Counted from the first letter of the stretch, positions 1 to 5,079 are shown. The stretch: 7,039 bases of DNA from Minisyncoccota bacterium (GCA_030157745.1 JAOAUE010000003.1:1233-8271), one strand, 5' to 3'. Notes: generated by a model from the letters alone, not told the origin. Numbers and translations are program-made.

Positions 1-36
1 TTCCAGGAGATAATCTTCATGTAACTATTATACAGA

Positions 37-94
37 CCCTGCTTCGCTAGTCTACCTCACTGAAGCTATGGAGGGTAGAGAAGGCTACGCAGGG
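37..94. repeat. Imperfect palindromic intergenic repeat
   Basis: The ends CCCTGC (37-42) and GCAGGG (89-94) are exact inverted copies. Inside them TCTACC (52-57) can pair with GGTAGA (74-79). The right half also holds two imperfect direct copies of a GAAG-GCTA-GAGGG-like unit, at 62-75 and 80-94. It lies just beyond the minus-strand terminator at 98-127 and has no T-tract, so it does not look like a terminator itself. It resembles the GC-rich palindromic elements scattered between genes in some CPR genomes, but that family assignment is from memory. Confidence 0.45.
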
Positions 95-366
95 CATAAA
101 AAGAAAAGCCATCCGGGAAGGATGACTTTGTATAGATTTGTCCCGAAGGACGAGAGTTTAGATTTGAGAGTTGTTTTTTTGCGTTTTATTGCAAGTTGTG
201 GAAAGAACATCTGTTGAGTACAAGGTTCGTCTTTATTTGTTTTAGTTACCGAAGCAACTAATTTATTGCCTGTGGGGCATATATCGATGCAAGCATCGAA
301 TTGAAAAAATATTTTGTTGTTACTTGCGCAAAAACTGACGAGTCTTTTTGCTAAGCGAAAGATCAT
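85..366 (-). CDS. Possible leaderless 93-aa ORF, unrecognised (alternative to the ncRNA call)
   Basis: This open frame starts at an ATG lying 8 nt after a perfect TATAAT (375-380, minus strand), the same leaderless geometry as several neighbours. The protein would be 93 aa with a basic N-terminus, five cysteines and a hydrophobic C-terminus (residues about 79-93), and it matches no family I recognise. Against it: a good intrinsic terminator (98-127) lies inside its last codons, so most transcripts would end before the TAG stop, and the same stretch contains several stable RNA hairpins. A 93-codon open frame is somewhat unusual by chance in A+T-rich DNA but not decisive. I consider a structured RNA about equally likely. 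Confidence 0.25.
   Translation of the reverse strand: MIFRLAKRLVSFCASNNKIFFQFDACIDICPTGNKLVASVTKTNKDEPCTQQMFFPQLAIKRKKTTLKSKLSSFGTNLYKVILPGWLFFLCPA
98..127 (-). terminator. Intrinsic terminator of the left-end transcription unit
   Basis: On the minus strand AGTCATCC and GGATGGCT form an eight-pair stem (one G-U) around a five-base loop. TTTCTTTTT follows directly. The plus-strand reading lacks a T-tract and has a C-A mismatch, so the direction is clear. Confidence 0.7.
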
Positions 367-368
367 TT
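98..368 (-). ncRNA. Candidate structured small RNA, about 270 nt, minus strand
   Basis: A promoter-like pair (TTGTTG at 398-403 and TATAAT at 375-380, 17-bp spacer) would start a transcript near 368. It would end at a hairpin terminator at 98-127. Between them, read on the minus strand, lie a seven-pair stem with a C(UUCG)G tetraloop (243-260), a four-pair stem with a second C(UUCG)G tetraloop (140-151), and a seven-pair AT/GC stem with a two-base spacer (284-299). Two UUCG tetraloops in the same orientation point to folded RNA. I looked for landmarks of tmRNA (tRNA-like ends, tag frame ending in LAA), RNase P RNA (GAGGAAAGUC) and SRP RNA and found none. The same span is open as a 93-codon frame, so an mRNA is the alternative. 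Confidence 0.35.
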
Positions 369-374
369 ATATTT

Positions 375-403
375 ATTATACATCAATAAATTTTTTGCAA
401 CAA
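375..403 (-). promoter_or_regulatory. Promoter of the left-end transcription unit
   Basis: On the minus strand a perfect -10 TATAAT occupies 375-380. A half-matching -35 TTGTTG occupies 398-403, with a 17-bp spacer. Transcription would begin near 368, just before the ATG at 366. Confidence 0.55.
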
Positions 404-440
404 CAGTGGATAACCTTTCGACACAACTCAAGGAAAACCA

Positions 441-475
441 GAAACAAAAAACCCTCCTTTTTTGACAAGGAGGGT
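441..475 (-). terminator. Intrinsic terminator after the 119-aa gene
   Basis: ACCCTCCTT (451-459) and AAGGAGGGT (467-475) form a perfect nine-pair stem with a seven-base loop. On the minus strand it is followed by TTTTTGTTTC. It begins 8 bases after the stop of the minus-strand gene at 483-842. Confidence 0.9.
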
Positions 476-482
476 GGTTGGG

Positions 483-842
483 TTATTGAGGAGAAATAAG
501 AAGCTCAAGAAACTCTTTTTCTTCTTCGAGGGAAAATGGGGTAATATGTGTCGGTACCCCTCCCTTATCTGTATAGCTCCTTGTCTCTGAAAAGTTCAGA
601 TCTATATCCTCCGGTTTAAGGCCTTTTTTCAGATTAAACTTTGCATGAACAAACCTGCGAGACATAATAAGCTTAGAGAGATGCTTATGAATTTGTTCAA
701 CCAAATCCACAATCGAATCTGCCTCAAACGGTGTCTGCTCTGACTCTCCCCCTGTAGATACTACACAAAAAAGAGCGTGGTATTTCGGCTTGTCTTGAAT
801 AGAAAAGCCTATCTTGTACAAAGGATCTAATTTGTAATACAT
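483..842 (-). CDS. Hypothetical protein, 119 aa, unrecognised
   Basis: I do not recognise this protein. It is soluble-looking, with no signal peptide or membrane segment. The N-terminal half has alternating hydrophobic residues consistent with beta strands (residues about 8-30), then an amphipathic helix with regularly spaced hydrophobics (about 43-60), a basic stretch (about 61-75) and an acidic C-terminal helix (about 104-117). The gene is strongly supported as a transcription unit: a consensus promoter sits 20 bp upstream and a strong terminator follows the TAA stop. The ATG at 842 is the first in-frame start after the promoter and would give a leader of roughly 13 nt with no clear Shine-Dalgarno. 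It stands alone between its own promoter and terminator, so the context gives no hint of function. Confidence 0.75.
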   Translation of the reverse strand: MYYKLDPLYKIGFSIQDKPKYHALFCVVSTGGESEQTPFEADSIVDLVEQIHKHLSKLIMSRRFVHAKFNLKKGLKPEDIDLNFSETRSYTDKGGVPTHITPFSLEEEKEFLELLISPQ

Positions 843-861
843 GGTTATTAATTTTTCTTAA

Positions 862-889
862 ATTATACATGAAAATACACAATTGTCAA
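862..889 (-). promoter_or_regulatory. Consensus sigma70-type promoter of the 119-aa gene
   Basis: On the minus strand TTGACA (884-889) and TATAAT (862-867) both match consensus exactly, with a 16-bp spacer. The -35 begins only 4 bp past the T-tract of the upstream gene's terminator. Transcription should begin near 855. Confidence 0.85.
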
Positions 890-892
890 TAA

Positions 893-922
893 CAAAAAAG
901 CCCCGGTCTTTCGACGCAGGGC
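893..922 (-). terminator. Intrinsic terminator after the 247-aa membrane protein gene
   Basis: On the minus strand GCCCTG (917-922) pairs with CGGGGC (900-905, one G-U), then after a one-base bulge GTC pairs with GAC around a GAAA tetraloop. A run of six T follows. It lies 25 bp after the TGA stop of the gene at 948-1691. Confidence 0.85.
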
Positions 923-947
923 TCTCACTAACTCACTCTTCACAAAA

Positions 948-1691
948 TCAAACCTTTTTTGCCTCTTCCTTGGTGTGCCCAGAAGACGTATCATCTGTTT
1001 GTTTTTTAACATCACCCGGTTTTTCCTCTTTTTTTACGGGAGGGATAACCTTGAAGCTTCCATCAGAGTGAACCACTATGGTTGAACCTGAAGCCGCAGT
1101 CTTTTCAATAAGATCCTTGATATCAACAGCAGGAGCAACTGGTTTGCGATTTGCTGTGGGTGAAGGAGTATTAGACCCCGGCGAATTCTGGTTTTTTGCT
1201 GGGTCTGACGGCTGTTGTTTCCTTGAAATTAAATAAAAGGCCAGAAAAATAAGCGCCAGGAAGAACGCGATCGGCAACCAGACCCAGTACTCGTCGTCAA
1301 ATTGACGATGATTACAATCTTTCTGCTTCGAAATAGGGGCAGGAAACCTTTTAACATTAATATAACGATTAAAAGATCCTTTTACCTCCTTGAGGTTTGA
1401 TACCGGTGGGACATAGCGCCCCCACTGATTCATATCCGATACTTCCGGAATCAGAATGAGACCTGTATGGTCTTCGATGACAATAGAGTCATTGAAGCTT
1501 CCGGTAATCATACCTTTGGCCTGGTTTTTTTGTTCCACCACATATTTCCACGGACGCGGAGACGGAGGAATGTTTTTAATAGGCTTTGGACAGGGACAAA
1601 TAGTGTCTGGTACTATTTGCACAGCTGATTGCGCAATAGCACAAACAGTAAAGATTGCGCTGGTCATTACCAGCATAAAGATTTTCTTCAT
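948..1691 (-). CDS. Secreted, membrane-anchored protein of unknown function, 247 aa
   Basis: The protein opens with a Sec signal peptide: a basic MKK, a hydrophobic core and an Ala-Ile-Ala at 18-20 that suits signal peptidase I. No proper lipobox precedes Cys17. Residues about 21-133 would be outside the cell, with a Pro-rich patch (33-48) and two segments that each begin GSFN (64 and 106). One membrane helix spans about 136-157 and is followed by the positive SRK, consistent with a cytoplasmic C-terminal tail of about 90 residues. The tail is Pro/Ser/Asn-rich, has a short ordered-looking stretch (about 189-218, with HSDGSFKV) and ends in a charged Lys/Glu-rich region. I recognise no enzymatic domain. 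The gene has its own promoter and terminator, a leader of about 75 nt and no clear Shine-Dalgarno. The Lys- and Asp-rich tail could contact an internal partner, but that is speculation. Confidence 0.75.
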   Translation of the reverse strand: MKKIFMLVMTSAIFTVCAIAQSAVQIVPDTICPCPKPIKNIPPSPRPWKYVVEQKNQAKGMITGSFNDSIVIEDHTGLILIPEVSDMNQWGRYVPPVSNLKEVKGSFNRYINVKRFPAPISKQKDCNHRQFDDEYWVWLPIAFFLALIFLAFYLISRKQQPSDPAKNQNSPGSNTPSPTANRKPVAPAVDIKDLIEKTAASGSTIVVHSDGSFKVIPPVKKEEKPGDVKKQTDDTSSGHTKEEAKKV

Positions 1692-1772
1692 TTTGATTGA
1701 TTTTATGGTTTTAAAGATCAGTCCACTTGTATTTAGGCGGGACTAGTTTTTTGCCTTTACGTATTTAAATAT

Positions 1773-1801
1773 ATAATAGCATACTTTATGCTAAATGTCA
1801 A
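1773..1801 (-). promoter_or_regulatory. Promoter of the 247-aa membrane protein gene
   Basis: On the minus strand a perfect TTGACA (1796-1801) and TATTAT (1773-1778) are separated by 17 bp. The start would lie near 1766, leaving a leader of about 75 nt. Confidence 0.8.
1778..1792. promoter_or_regulatory. Candidate operator: dyad inside the promoter spacer
   Basis: AGCATA and TATGCT form a perfect six-base dyad around CTT. It fills most of the spacer between the -35 and -10 boxes of the promoter at 1773-1801 and overlaps the -10 by one base. A repressor bound there would block polymerase. No regulator is identified, and the dyad could be chance in A+T-rich DNA. Confidence 0.35.
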
Positions 1802-1835
1802 CTACCTACAAAACAACGTTTCGTACGTAGCAAGA

Positions 1836-2777
1836 CTACTTTTTGCTATGAAACTTCTTGTGTATTTCTTTCAATTGACGGTCTGTCACATGAGTATAGA
1901 CTTGGGTGGTGGCGATATTGGCATGCCCAAGCATCATTTGCACAGAACGAATATCAGCGCCATTTGAAAGGAGATCGGTAGCAAAAGAGTGACGAAGTAC
2001 GTGAGGAGTAACCTTTTTGGAAATACCGGCTTTGATAGCATAGTGCTTTACGATGCGCTCGATAGAACGAGGAGTAAGTCTGCGATCTTGGCGCGAGACT
2101 CCATTGATAGCTACATCGACAAACATAGGCTCATCCATATCTTTGCGGGCTTTGAGATAAGACTTGATAGCTTCTTTGGCATCCTCAGAAAGGAAAACCA
2201 CGCGCACTTTTTCTCCTTTTCCTCTGATAGAAAACTCGTCTTTGGAAAGATCTAAGTCTCTATTTAGTGAGCAAAGTTCAGACAAACGAAGACCTGTAGA
2301 GAAAAATAATTCTAATATTGCTAAATCGCGTAATATCTTTATAGAGTCAGGCTTGCCCCGCAAAGCGCTTAGCGCGTCGTGGGGAGCTTTAAGCAGTCGA
2401 GAGAGTTCATCAGTAGAGATGAGGTCAAGGTGTCTGGCGCCTGTTTTGGCAAGCTCTATAACATCAGGAGAGGTGGCAGAGATATTTCTCTTTTTGCAAA
2501 ACTTCAAAAAGCTTCGTAGGGCTATCATATAATAGTTTTGAGTGTTTTTTTTCATTGTGCCGGCAGATTGCCCGCGCACTTTGACCCCTGGAGCGCGATT
2601 GAGTTTGAGACGGAACTCTCGAAGTGTATCCTCAGAAATATCTCCCACACTTTTAACATTCATATCGAGAGCAAAACGAGAGAGGTAGTGATCATAATTT
2701 TCAACAGTCTTGAGGCTTCGCCCTTTTTCTATCTCTATATATTCGAGAAACTGCCTTTTGGCATCATTAAATAGCAT
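1836..2777 (-). CDS. xer: XerC/XerD-family tyrosine recombinase
   Basis: This 313-aa protein is a full-length tyrosine site-specific recombinase. The N-terminal SAM-like core-binding domain covers about residues 4-95 and the catalytic domain about 117-305. All catalytic residues are visible: Arg164 in TGLRLSE, Lys187 in the GKGEK hairpin, His259 and Arg262 in HVLRHSFATDLL, His285 in LGHANIATT, and the nucleophile Tyr294 in QVYTHV. The family cuts and rejoins DNA through a 3'-phosphotyrosine link. XerC/D members resolve chromosome dimers at dif, and a lone copy would do so by itself. Its place beside rpsO, with no phage or transposon genes near, favours the housekeeping role over an integrase. 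No dif or attachment site was recognised. The ATG at 2777 lies 6 nt after a TATACT box, suggesting a leaderless message. The terminator is unclear: only an imperfect hairpin (1802-1830) follows, without a T-tract. Confidence 0.95.
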   Translation of the reverse strand: MLFNDAKRQFLEYIEIEKGRSLKTVENYDHYLSRFALDMNVKSVGDISEDTLREFRLKLNRAPGVKVRGQSAGTMKKNTQNYYMIALRSFLKFCKKRNISATSPDVIELAKTGARHLDLISTDELSRLLKAPHDALSALRGKPDSIKILRDLAILELFFSTGLRLSELCSLNRDLDLSKDEFSIRGKGEKVRVVFLSEDAKEAIKSYLKARKDMDEPMFVDVAINGVSRQDRRLTPRSIERIVKHYAIKAGISKKVTPHVLRHSFATDLLSNGADIRSVQMMLGHANIATTQVYTHVTDRQLKEIHKKFHSKK

Positions 2778-2783
2778 ACATAT

Positions 2784-2812
2784 AGTATACAGTGTCGCAA
2801 AACAATAAACAC
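2784..2812 (-). promoter_or_regulatory. Probable promoter of xer, leaderless geometry
   Basis: On the minus strand TATACT (2784-2789) ends 6 nt before the ATG at 2777. A poor -35, GTGTTT (2807-2812), is 17 bp upstream. The dyad CAGTGT (2790-2795) and ACACTG (2809-2814) brackets the spacer and -35 and may be an operator. Confidence 0.5.
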
Positions 2813-2822
2813 TGCAAAGCTA

Positions 2823-2851
2823 TTGCATTTTTTTGGTATTTATGTTATGAT
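2823..2851 (+). promoter_or_regulatory. Extended -10 promoter of rpsO, leaderless geometry
   Basis: TTGCAT (2823-2828) and TATGAT (2846-2851) are 17 bp apart, with an extended -10 TGT directly before the hexamer. The -10 ends 7 nt before the ATG at 2859, so transcription should start at or within a base or two of the start codon. Confidence 0.7.
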
Positions 2852-2858
2852 GACTATT

Positions 2859-3119
2859 ATGTTAACGACCAAGAAAAAACAAGCAATTATCAAAAAACAC
2901 CAAATCCACGACAAAGACACTGGTAGCAAAGTGGTGCAAGTTGGTGTGCTCTCTGAAACTATCGACAAACTAGCCGATCACCTCAAGAAACACAAGAAAG
3001 ACAATCACTCTCGAAGAGGTCTTATCAAGATGGTGGCAGACCGAAGAAGTCACTTGAAAGCGTTAGAGAAGAGCAATCCAAAGCAACACGCTGTAGCTCT
3101 AAAGATAGTAAAGCAATAA
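2859..3119 (+). CDS. rpsO: 30S ribosomal protein S15 (uS15)
   Basis: S15 is an early-binding protein of the small subunit that contacts the central domain of 16S rRNA and helps fold the platform. The hallmark DTGS (20-23), the VQVGVLSETI helix start, and the KKDNHSRRGLIKMVADRR block (46-63) all align with E. coli S15. The chosen ATG gives 86 aa against about 89 in the family and lines up with the family N-terminus. Three earlier in-frame ATGs (2847, 2850 and one upstream) overlap the promoter -10, and using them would add residues with no S15 counterpart. The C-terminus is a little short and lacks the usual LGLR ending. The gene stands alone: a promoter abuts its start and a strong hairpin follows the stop. 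pnp, a frequent rpsO neighbour, is absent here. Confidence 0.97.
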   Translation: MLTTKKKQAIIKKHQIHDKDTGSKVVQVGVLSETIDKLADHLKKHKKDNHSRRGLIKMVADRRSHLKALEKSNPKQHAVALKIVKQ

Positions 3120-3125
3120 TAATGG

Positions 3126-3160
3126 TTAATAAAATCTCTCCGAGCGAGAGATTTTATTAA
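3126..3160 (+). terminator. Hairpin terminator of rpsO
   Basis: A perfect 15-pair stem (3126-3140 with 3146-3160) encloses a five-base loop CGAGC and starts 6 bp after the rpsO stop. The stem base is A/T-only, and ATTTTATTAATTT supplies a broken T-tract. The symmetry would let it work in both directions. Confidence 0.8.
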
Positions 3161-3179
3161 TTTGGGTTATACTTAAAAT

Positions 3180-3211
3180 ATGGTTCACGTACAAAACTGT
3201 ACACTGACCAT
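3180..3211. promoter_or_regulatory. Two-part hairpin/dyad upstream of the NYN gene
   Basis: ATGGT (3180-3184) pairs with ACCAT (3207-3211), and GTACA (3189-3193) pairs with TGTAC (3198-3202) around AAAC. A few more bases between the two stems can also pair. No T-tract follows, so it is not an intrinsic terminator. It may be an operator or a folded leader of the next transcript. Confidence 0.35.
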
Positions 3212-3247
3212 TGGAGCTTCGAAACTCTATTATTTACATAATATAAA

Positions 3248-3274
3248 AAACAGGAAAGATAATTTAACCTGTTT
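3248..3274 (+). promoter_or_regulatory. Inverted repeat just before the NYN start codon
   Basis: AAACAGG (3248-3254) and CCTGTTT (3268-3274) are perfect seven-base inverted copies with a 13-base loop, ending 5 nt before the GTG at 3280. If transcribed, this hairpin would sit at the ribosome entry site. The loop contains GATAAT (3258-3263), a possible -10 box. The promoter of this gene is unclear: CTGACC (3204-3209) with TATTAT (3228-3233) is a second option. Confidence 0.35.
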
Positions 3275-3282
3275 CGTACGTG

Positions 3283-3795
3283 ATGGCAATCATAAAACAA
3301 AAAGAGCAACGTGTAGGAGTATTTATAGATACTCAAAACCTTTATCACACAGCAAAAAATTTATATAAGAAAAAGGTAAACTTTGGGGCAGTCCTCAAAG
3401 ACGCTGTAGCTGGTAGAGCACTTATACGAGCGATCGCATATGTCATAACAACAGAAAACGAAGATGAAAAAGCTTTTTTGGGAGCTCTCGGTAAGGCCGG
3501 TATAGAAACCAAGGCCAAAGACTTGCAAATATTTTATGATGGAAGCAAAAAAGCTGATTGGGATATCGGACTTGCAATAGACGCTGTGACCATGGCGCCC
3601 AAGCTCGATGCTATCGTTATAGTTTCTGGGGATGGAGACTTTGTACCACTTTGTAACTTTTTGCGATACCACCACGGAGTACAAGTAGAAGTTATGACAT
3701 TTGGCAAAAGCGCTTCAGCGACCCTAAAGGATGTCGCAGATGAATTTTTAGATCTATCTGCAAATCCTAAAAAATATTTGATAGGCTACCACTAA
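3283..3795 (+). CDS. NYN-domain (LabA/DUF88-like) protein, probable ribonuclease
   Basis: The 170-aa protein is almost entirely one NYN domain, a PIN-like fold shared with LabA/DUF88 proteins and usually tied to metal-dependent RNA cleavage. Numbering from the ATG, the first strand carries FIDTQN with Asp16 and Asn19. The middle has KADWDIGLAID with Asp92, Asp94 and Asp100. The strand IVIVSGDGDF carries Asp117 and Asp119. This acidic set is what a PIN-like active site needs. The ATG at 3283 follows an in-frame GTG at 3280, so the true start may be one codon earlier. No Shine-Dalgarno is visible. The next gene begins 6 nt after the stop, so the two are almost certainly co-transcribed. The catalytic role is inferred from the family; the substrate is unknown. 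Confidence 0.88.
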   Translation: MAIIKQKEQRVGVFIDTQNLYHTAKNLYKKKVNFGAVLKDAVAGRALIRAIAYVITTENEDEKAFLGALGKAGIETKAKDLQIFYDGSKKADWDIGLAIDAVTMAPKLDAIVIVSGDGDFVPLCNFLRYHHGVQVEVMTFGKSASATLKDVADEFLDLSANPKKYLIGYH

Positions 3796-3801
3796 AATAT
3801 C

Positions 3802-4647
3802 ATGAGCGAACCAGAGACAAAAAAACCACTAATGCATACCTTTGAACAAGACATGTCCAAGGCTATGGATATGACAGACGCAAAGGTCGTCCAAGAGATT
3901 TTGGAGCGCGGTAGAGAAAAAGAATTTACAGAAAAAGAAAACTACACGAGAAACAAACAAAAATCTTGGTACAAACTTGGCGCCATTGTATTTGTGATCT
4001 GTGCCTTAGTATCTTTGGGTTATGCTTTTTATTATTATAGAAACCTAACTGTACCAGCAGAAAAGTCAGTCTCTATAGGAGTATTTCCTAGCACAGGAGC
4101 TATAACTACAAACTCTTCTGATATACGAAAAACCATAGAAACTATCAAAAACGAAACTAGCCTTGAACAAAACAAGCCGTACCTTGTCCCGCTTGTAGAG
4201 AGTGCAGAAGCGCCAGCGCTTTTAAATGTAAAGCAAATATTTTCCTTTTTTGAATCTAGTGCCACAGAACCATTTGTCACGTCTTTTAGTATCGTCAGAC
4301 TTGGGGTTATGAACGATGGTGTAGAAAATATCCCTTTTGTTATTGCCGGCGTCAAAGACCCTGAAATAGCCAACAAAGAACTTCTCATCGCCGAAAAGTC
4401 ACTGCTTCAGTATTTCTATAAAAGTCTAAATATAGATTTGAGTCTACACAAAGAAGAAGTAGGGAAGGTTTTTGCTTCAGAGTTTTTATACAATGTGCCT
4501 ATAAAGGCTCTAAAGTACAAAGACCTCTCTGGTGCCGAAAAAAATCTATTTTTTTATGCTCGAGTAACAGACAATGTCATACTTTTTACCACATCACCGA
4601 ACGTCCTAAAATCCATATATGACAGCCTCATAAGACAAGGCCTTTAG
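3802..4647 (+). CDS. Single-pass membrane protein, 281 aa, partner gene of the NYN protein
   Basis: The N-terminal 55 residues are hydrophilic and presumably cytoplasmic, with a segment around residues 11-34 (MHTFEQDMSKAMD and on) that looks like a conserved helix, followed by a highly charged helix. One membrane helix spans about 58-79, ending in YYYR. The remaining 200 residues would lie outside and are a mix of predicted strands and helices with no catalytic motif I recognise. There is no cleavable signal peptide, so the orientation is inferred. The ATG lies 6 nt after the NYN stop with no Shine-Dalgarno, suggesting translational coupling. A strong hairpin after the TAG ends the pair. I recall similar NYN-plus-membrane-protein pairs in Parcubacteria, but their function is unknown to me. 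Confidence 0.8.
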   Translation: MSEPETKKPLMHTFEQDMSKAMDMTDAKVVQEILERGREKEFTEKENYTRNKQKSWYKLGAIVFVICALVSLGYAFYYYRNLTVPAEKSVSIGVFPSTGAITTNSSDIRKTIETIKNETSLEQNKPYLVPLVESAEAPALLNVKQIFSFFESSATEPFVTSFSIVRLGVMNDGVENIPFVIAGVKDPEIANKELLIAEKSLLQYFYKSLNIDLSLHKEEVGKVFASEFLYNVPIKALKYKDLSGAEKNLFFYARVTDNVILFTTSPNVLKSIYDSLIRQGL

Positions 4648-4658
4648 AAATAAAAAAC

Positions 4659-4694
4659 AGAGCAAGCCCCGCCTTTGGCGGGGCTTGCTCTTTG
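4659..4694 (+). terminator. GC-rich hairpin terminator after the NYN/membrane pair
   Basis: A perfect 15-pair stem (4659-4673 with 4677-4691) has a three-base TTT loop and sits 11 bp after the TAG. The T-tract on the plus strand is short, but A-runs on the left would give a good T-tract for the opposite direction, so it may act both ways. The right arm overlaps the -35 of the next promoter. Confidence 0.75.
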
Positions 4695-4712
4695 AGCCAA
4701 TCGTGCTACCAT
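4685..4712 (+). promoter_or_regulatory. Extended -10 promoter of the DksA-like gene, leaderless geometry
   Basis: TTGCTC (4685-4690) and TACCAT (4707-4712) are 16 bp apart, with an extended -10 TGC before the hexamer. The -10 ends 7 nt before the ATG at 4720, and no Shine-Dalgarno fits. The -35 lies inside the preceding terminator's right arm. Confidence 0.5.
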
Positions 4713-4719
4713 AAGAGCC

Positions 4720-5073
4720 ATGAATACAACAAAAACCAAAGAGATACTGCTCGCGGAACAAACACTCCTAGAAGGAGAGCTTGGCAATATTGCAAGGTTT
4801 AACACTGAAACAAATCAATGGGAAGCTACTCCTGATACTGATCTTATGAACATGTCAGATGACAACGATGCAGCTGATAGATTTGAAGATTTTGAAGAGC
4901 GCACAAGTATGCTCAAAACTCTCCAAGCTCGTCTAACTGATATCAAAGAAGCTATAGCAAAGATAGACGCTAGTTCATATGGAAAGTGTGAAGTTTGTGG
5001 CAAGACAATAGAAAGCGATCGTCTAGAGGCCAACCCAGCCGCTCCGACTTGTAAGGAACATATGAATGGATAG
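4720..5073 (+). CDS. DksA/TraR-family zinc-finger protein
   Basis: This 117-aa protein has the DksA layout: an N-terminal helical hairpin (about 5-85) and a C-terminal zinc finger (about 86-116). The finger reads YGKCEVCG with Cys90 and Cys93, then RLEANPAAPTCKEH with Cys111 and His114, so the fourth ligand is His where E. coli DksA has Cys. Acidic residues cluster in the loop region (47-60, DDNDAADRFEDFEE). Family members enter the RNA polymerase secondary channel and tune initiation, often with ppGpp; whether this one does so is inferred. The protein is shorter than E. coli DksA (151 aa) and closer to the short TraR/YteA-like forms. The gene is monocistronic, with a promoter overlapping the upstream hairpin and a strong terminator 65 bp after the stop. 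Confidence 0.9.
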   Translation: MNTTKTKEILLAEQTLLEGELGNIARFNTETNQWEATPDTDLMNMSDDNDAADRFEDFEERTSMLKTLQARLTDIKEAIAKIDASSYGKCEVCGKTIESDRLEANPAAPTCKEHMNG

Positions 5074-5079
5074 GGCTTG

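Noticed and set aside
98..368. tmRNA, RNase P RNA or SRP RNA identity for the left-end transcript
   Set aside because: No tRNA-like ends or tag frame, no GAGGAAAGUC core and no SRP GGAAG/GCAG core were found.
405..413. DnaA-box-like sequence TTATCCACT on the minus strand
   Set aside because: It matches 8 of 9 bases of the consensus but is alone; no cluster of boxes, A+T unwinding element or origin gene is nearby.
1802..1830. Terminator for xer
   Set aside because: CTACCTAC and GTACGTAG form an eight-base stem with one mismatch, but no T-tract follows on the minus strand, so termination there is not supported.
2164..2532. Long open frame on the plus strand inside the recombinase gene
   Set aside because: It is the antisense shadow of a clear tyrosine recombinase with all catalytic residues; it has no promoter and no recognisable protein features.
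2778..2822. dif or phage attachment site next to xer
   Set aside because: The dyads here do not form two 11-bp arms around a 6-8 bp centre, and no duplicated core was seen elsewhere in the window.
1818..3281. GTTTCGTACGT present in two intergenic places (1818-1828 and 3271-3281)
   Set aside because: Shared 11-mers are expected by chance in 7 kb, and the flanking sequences differ.
3180..3368. Small plus-strand open frame before the NYN gene
   Set aside because: It starts inside a hairpin, overlaps the first 80 bases of the NYN gene in another frame and has no family features.
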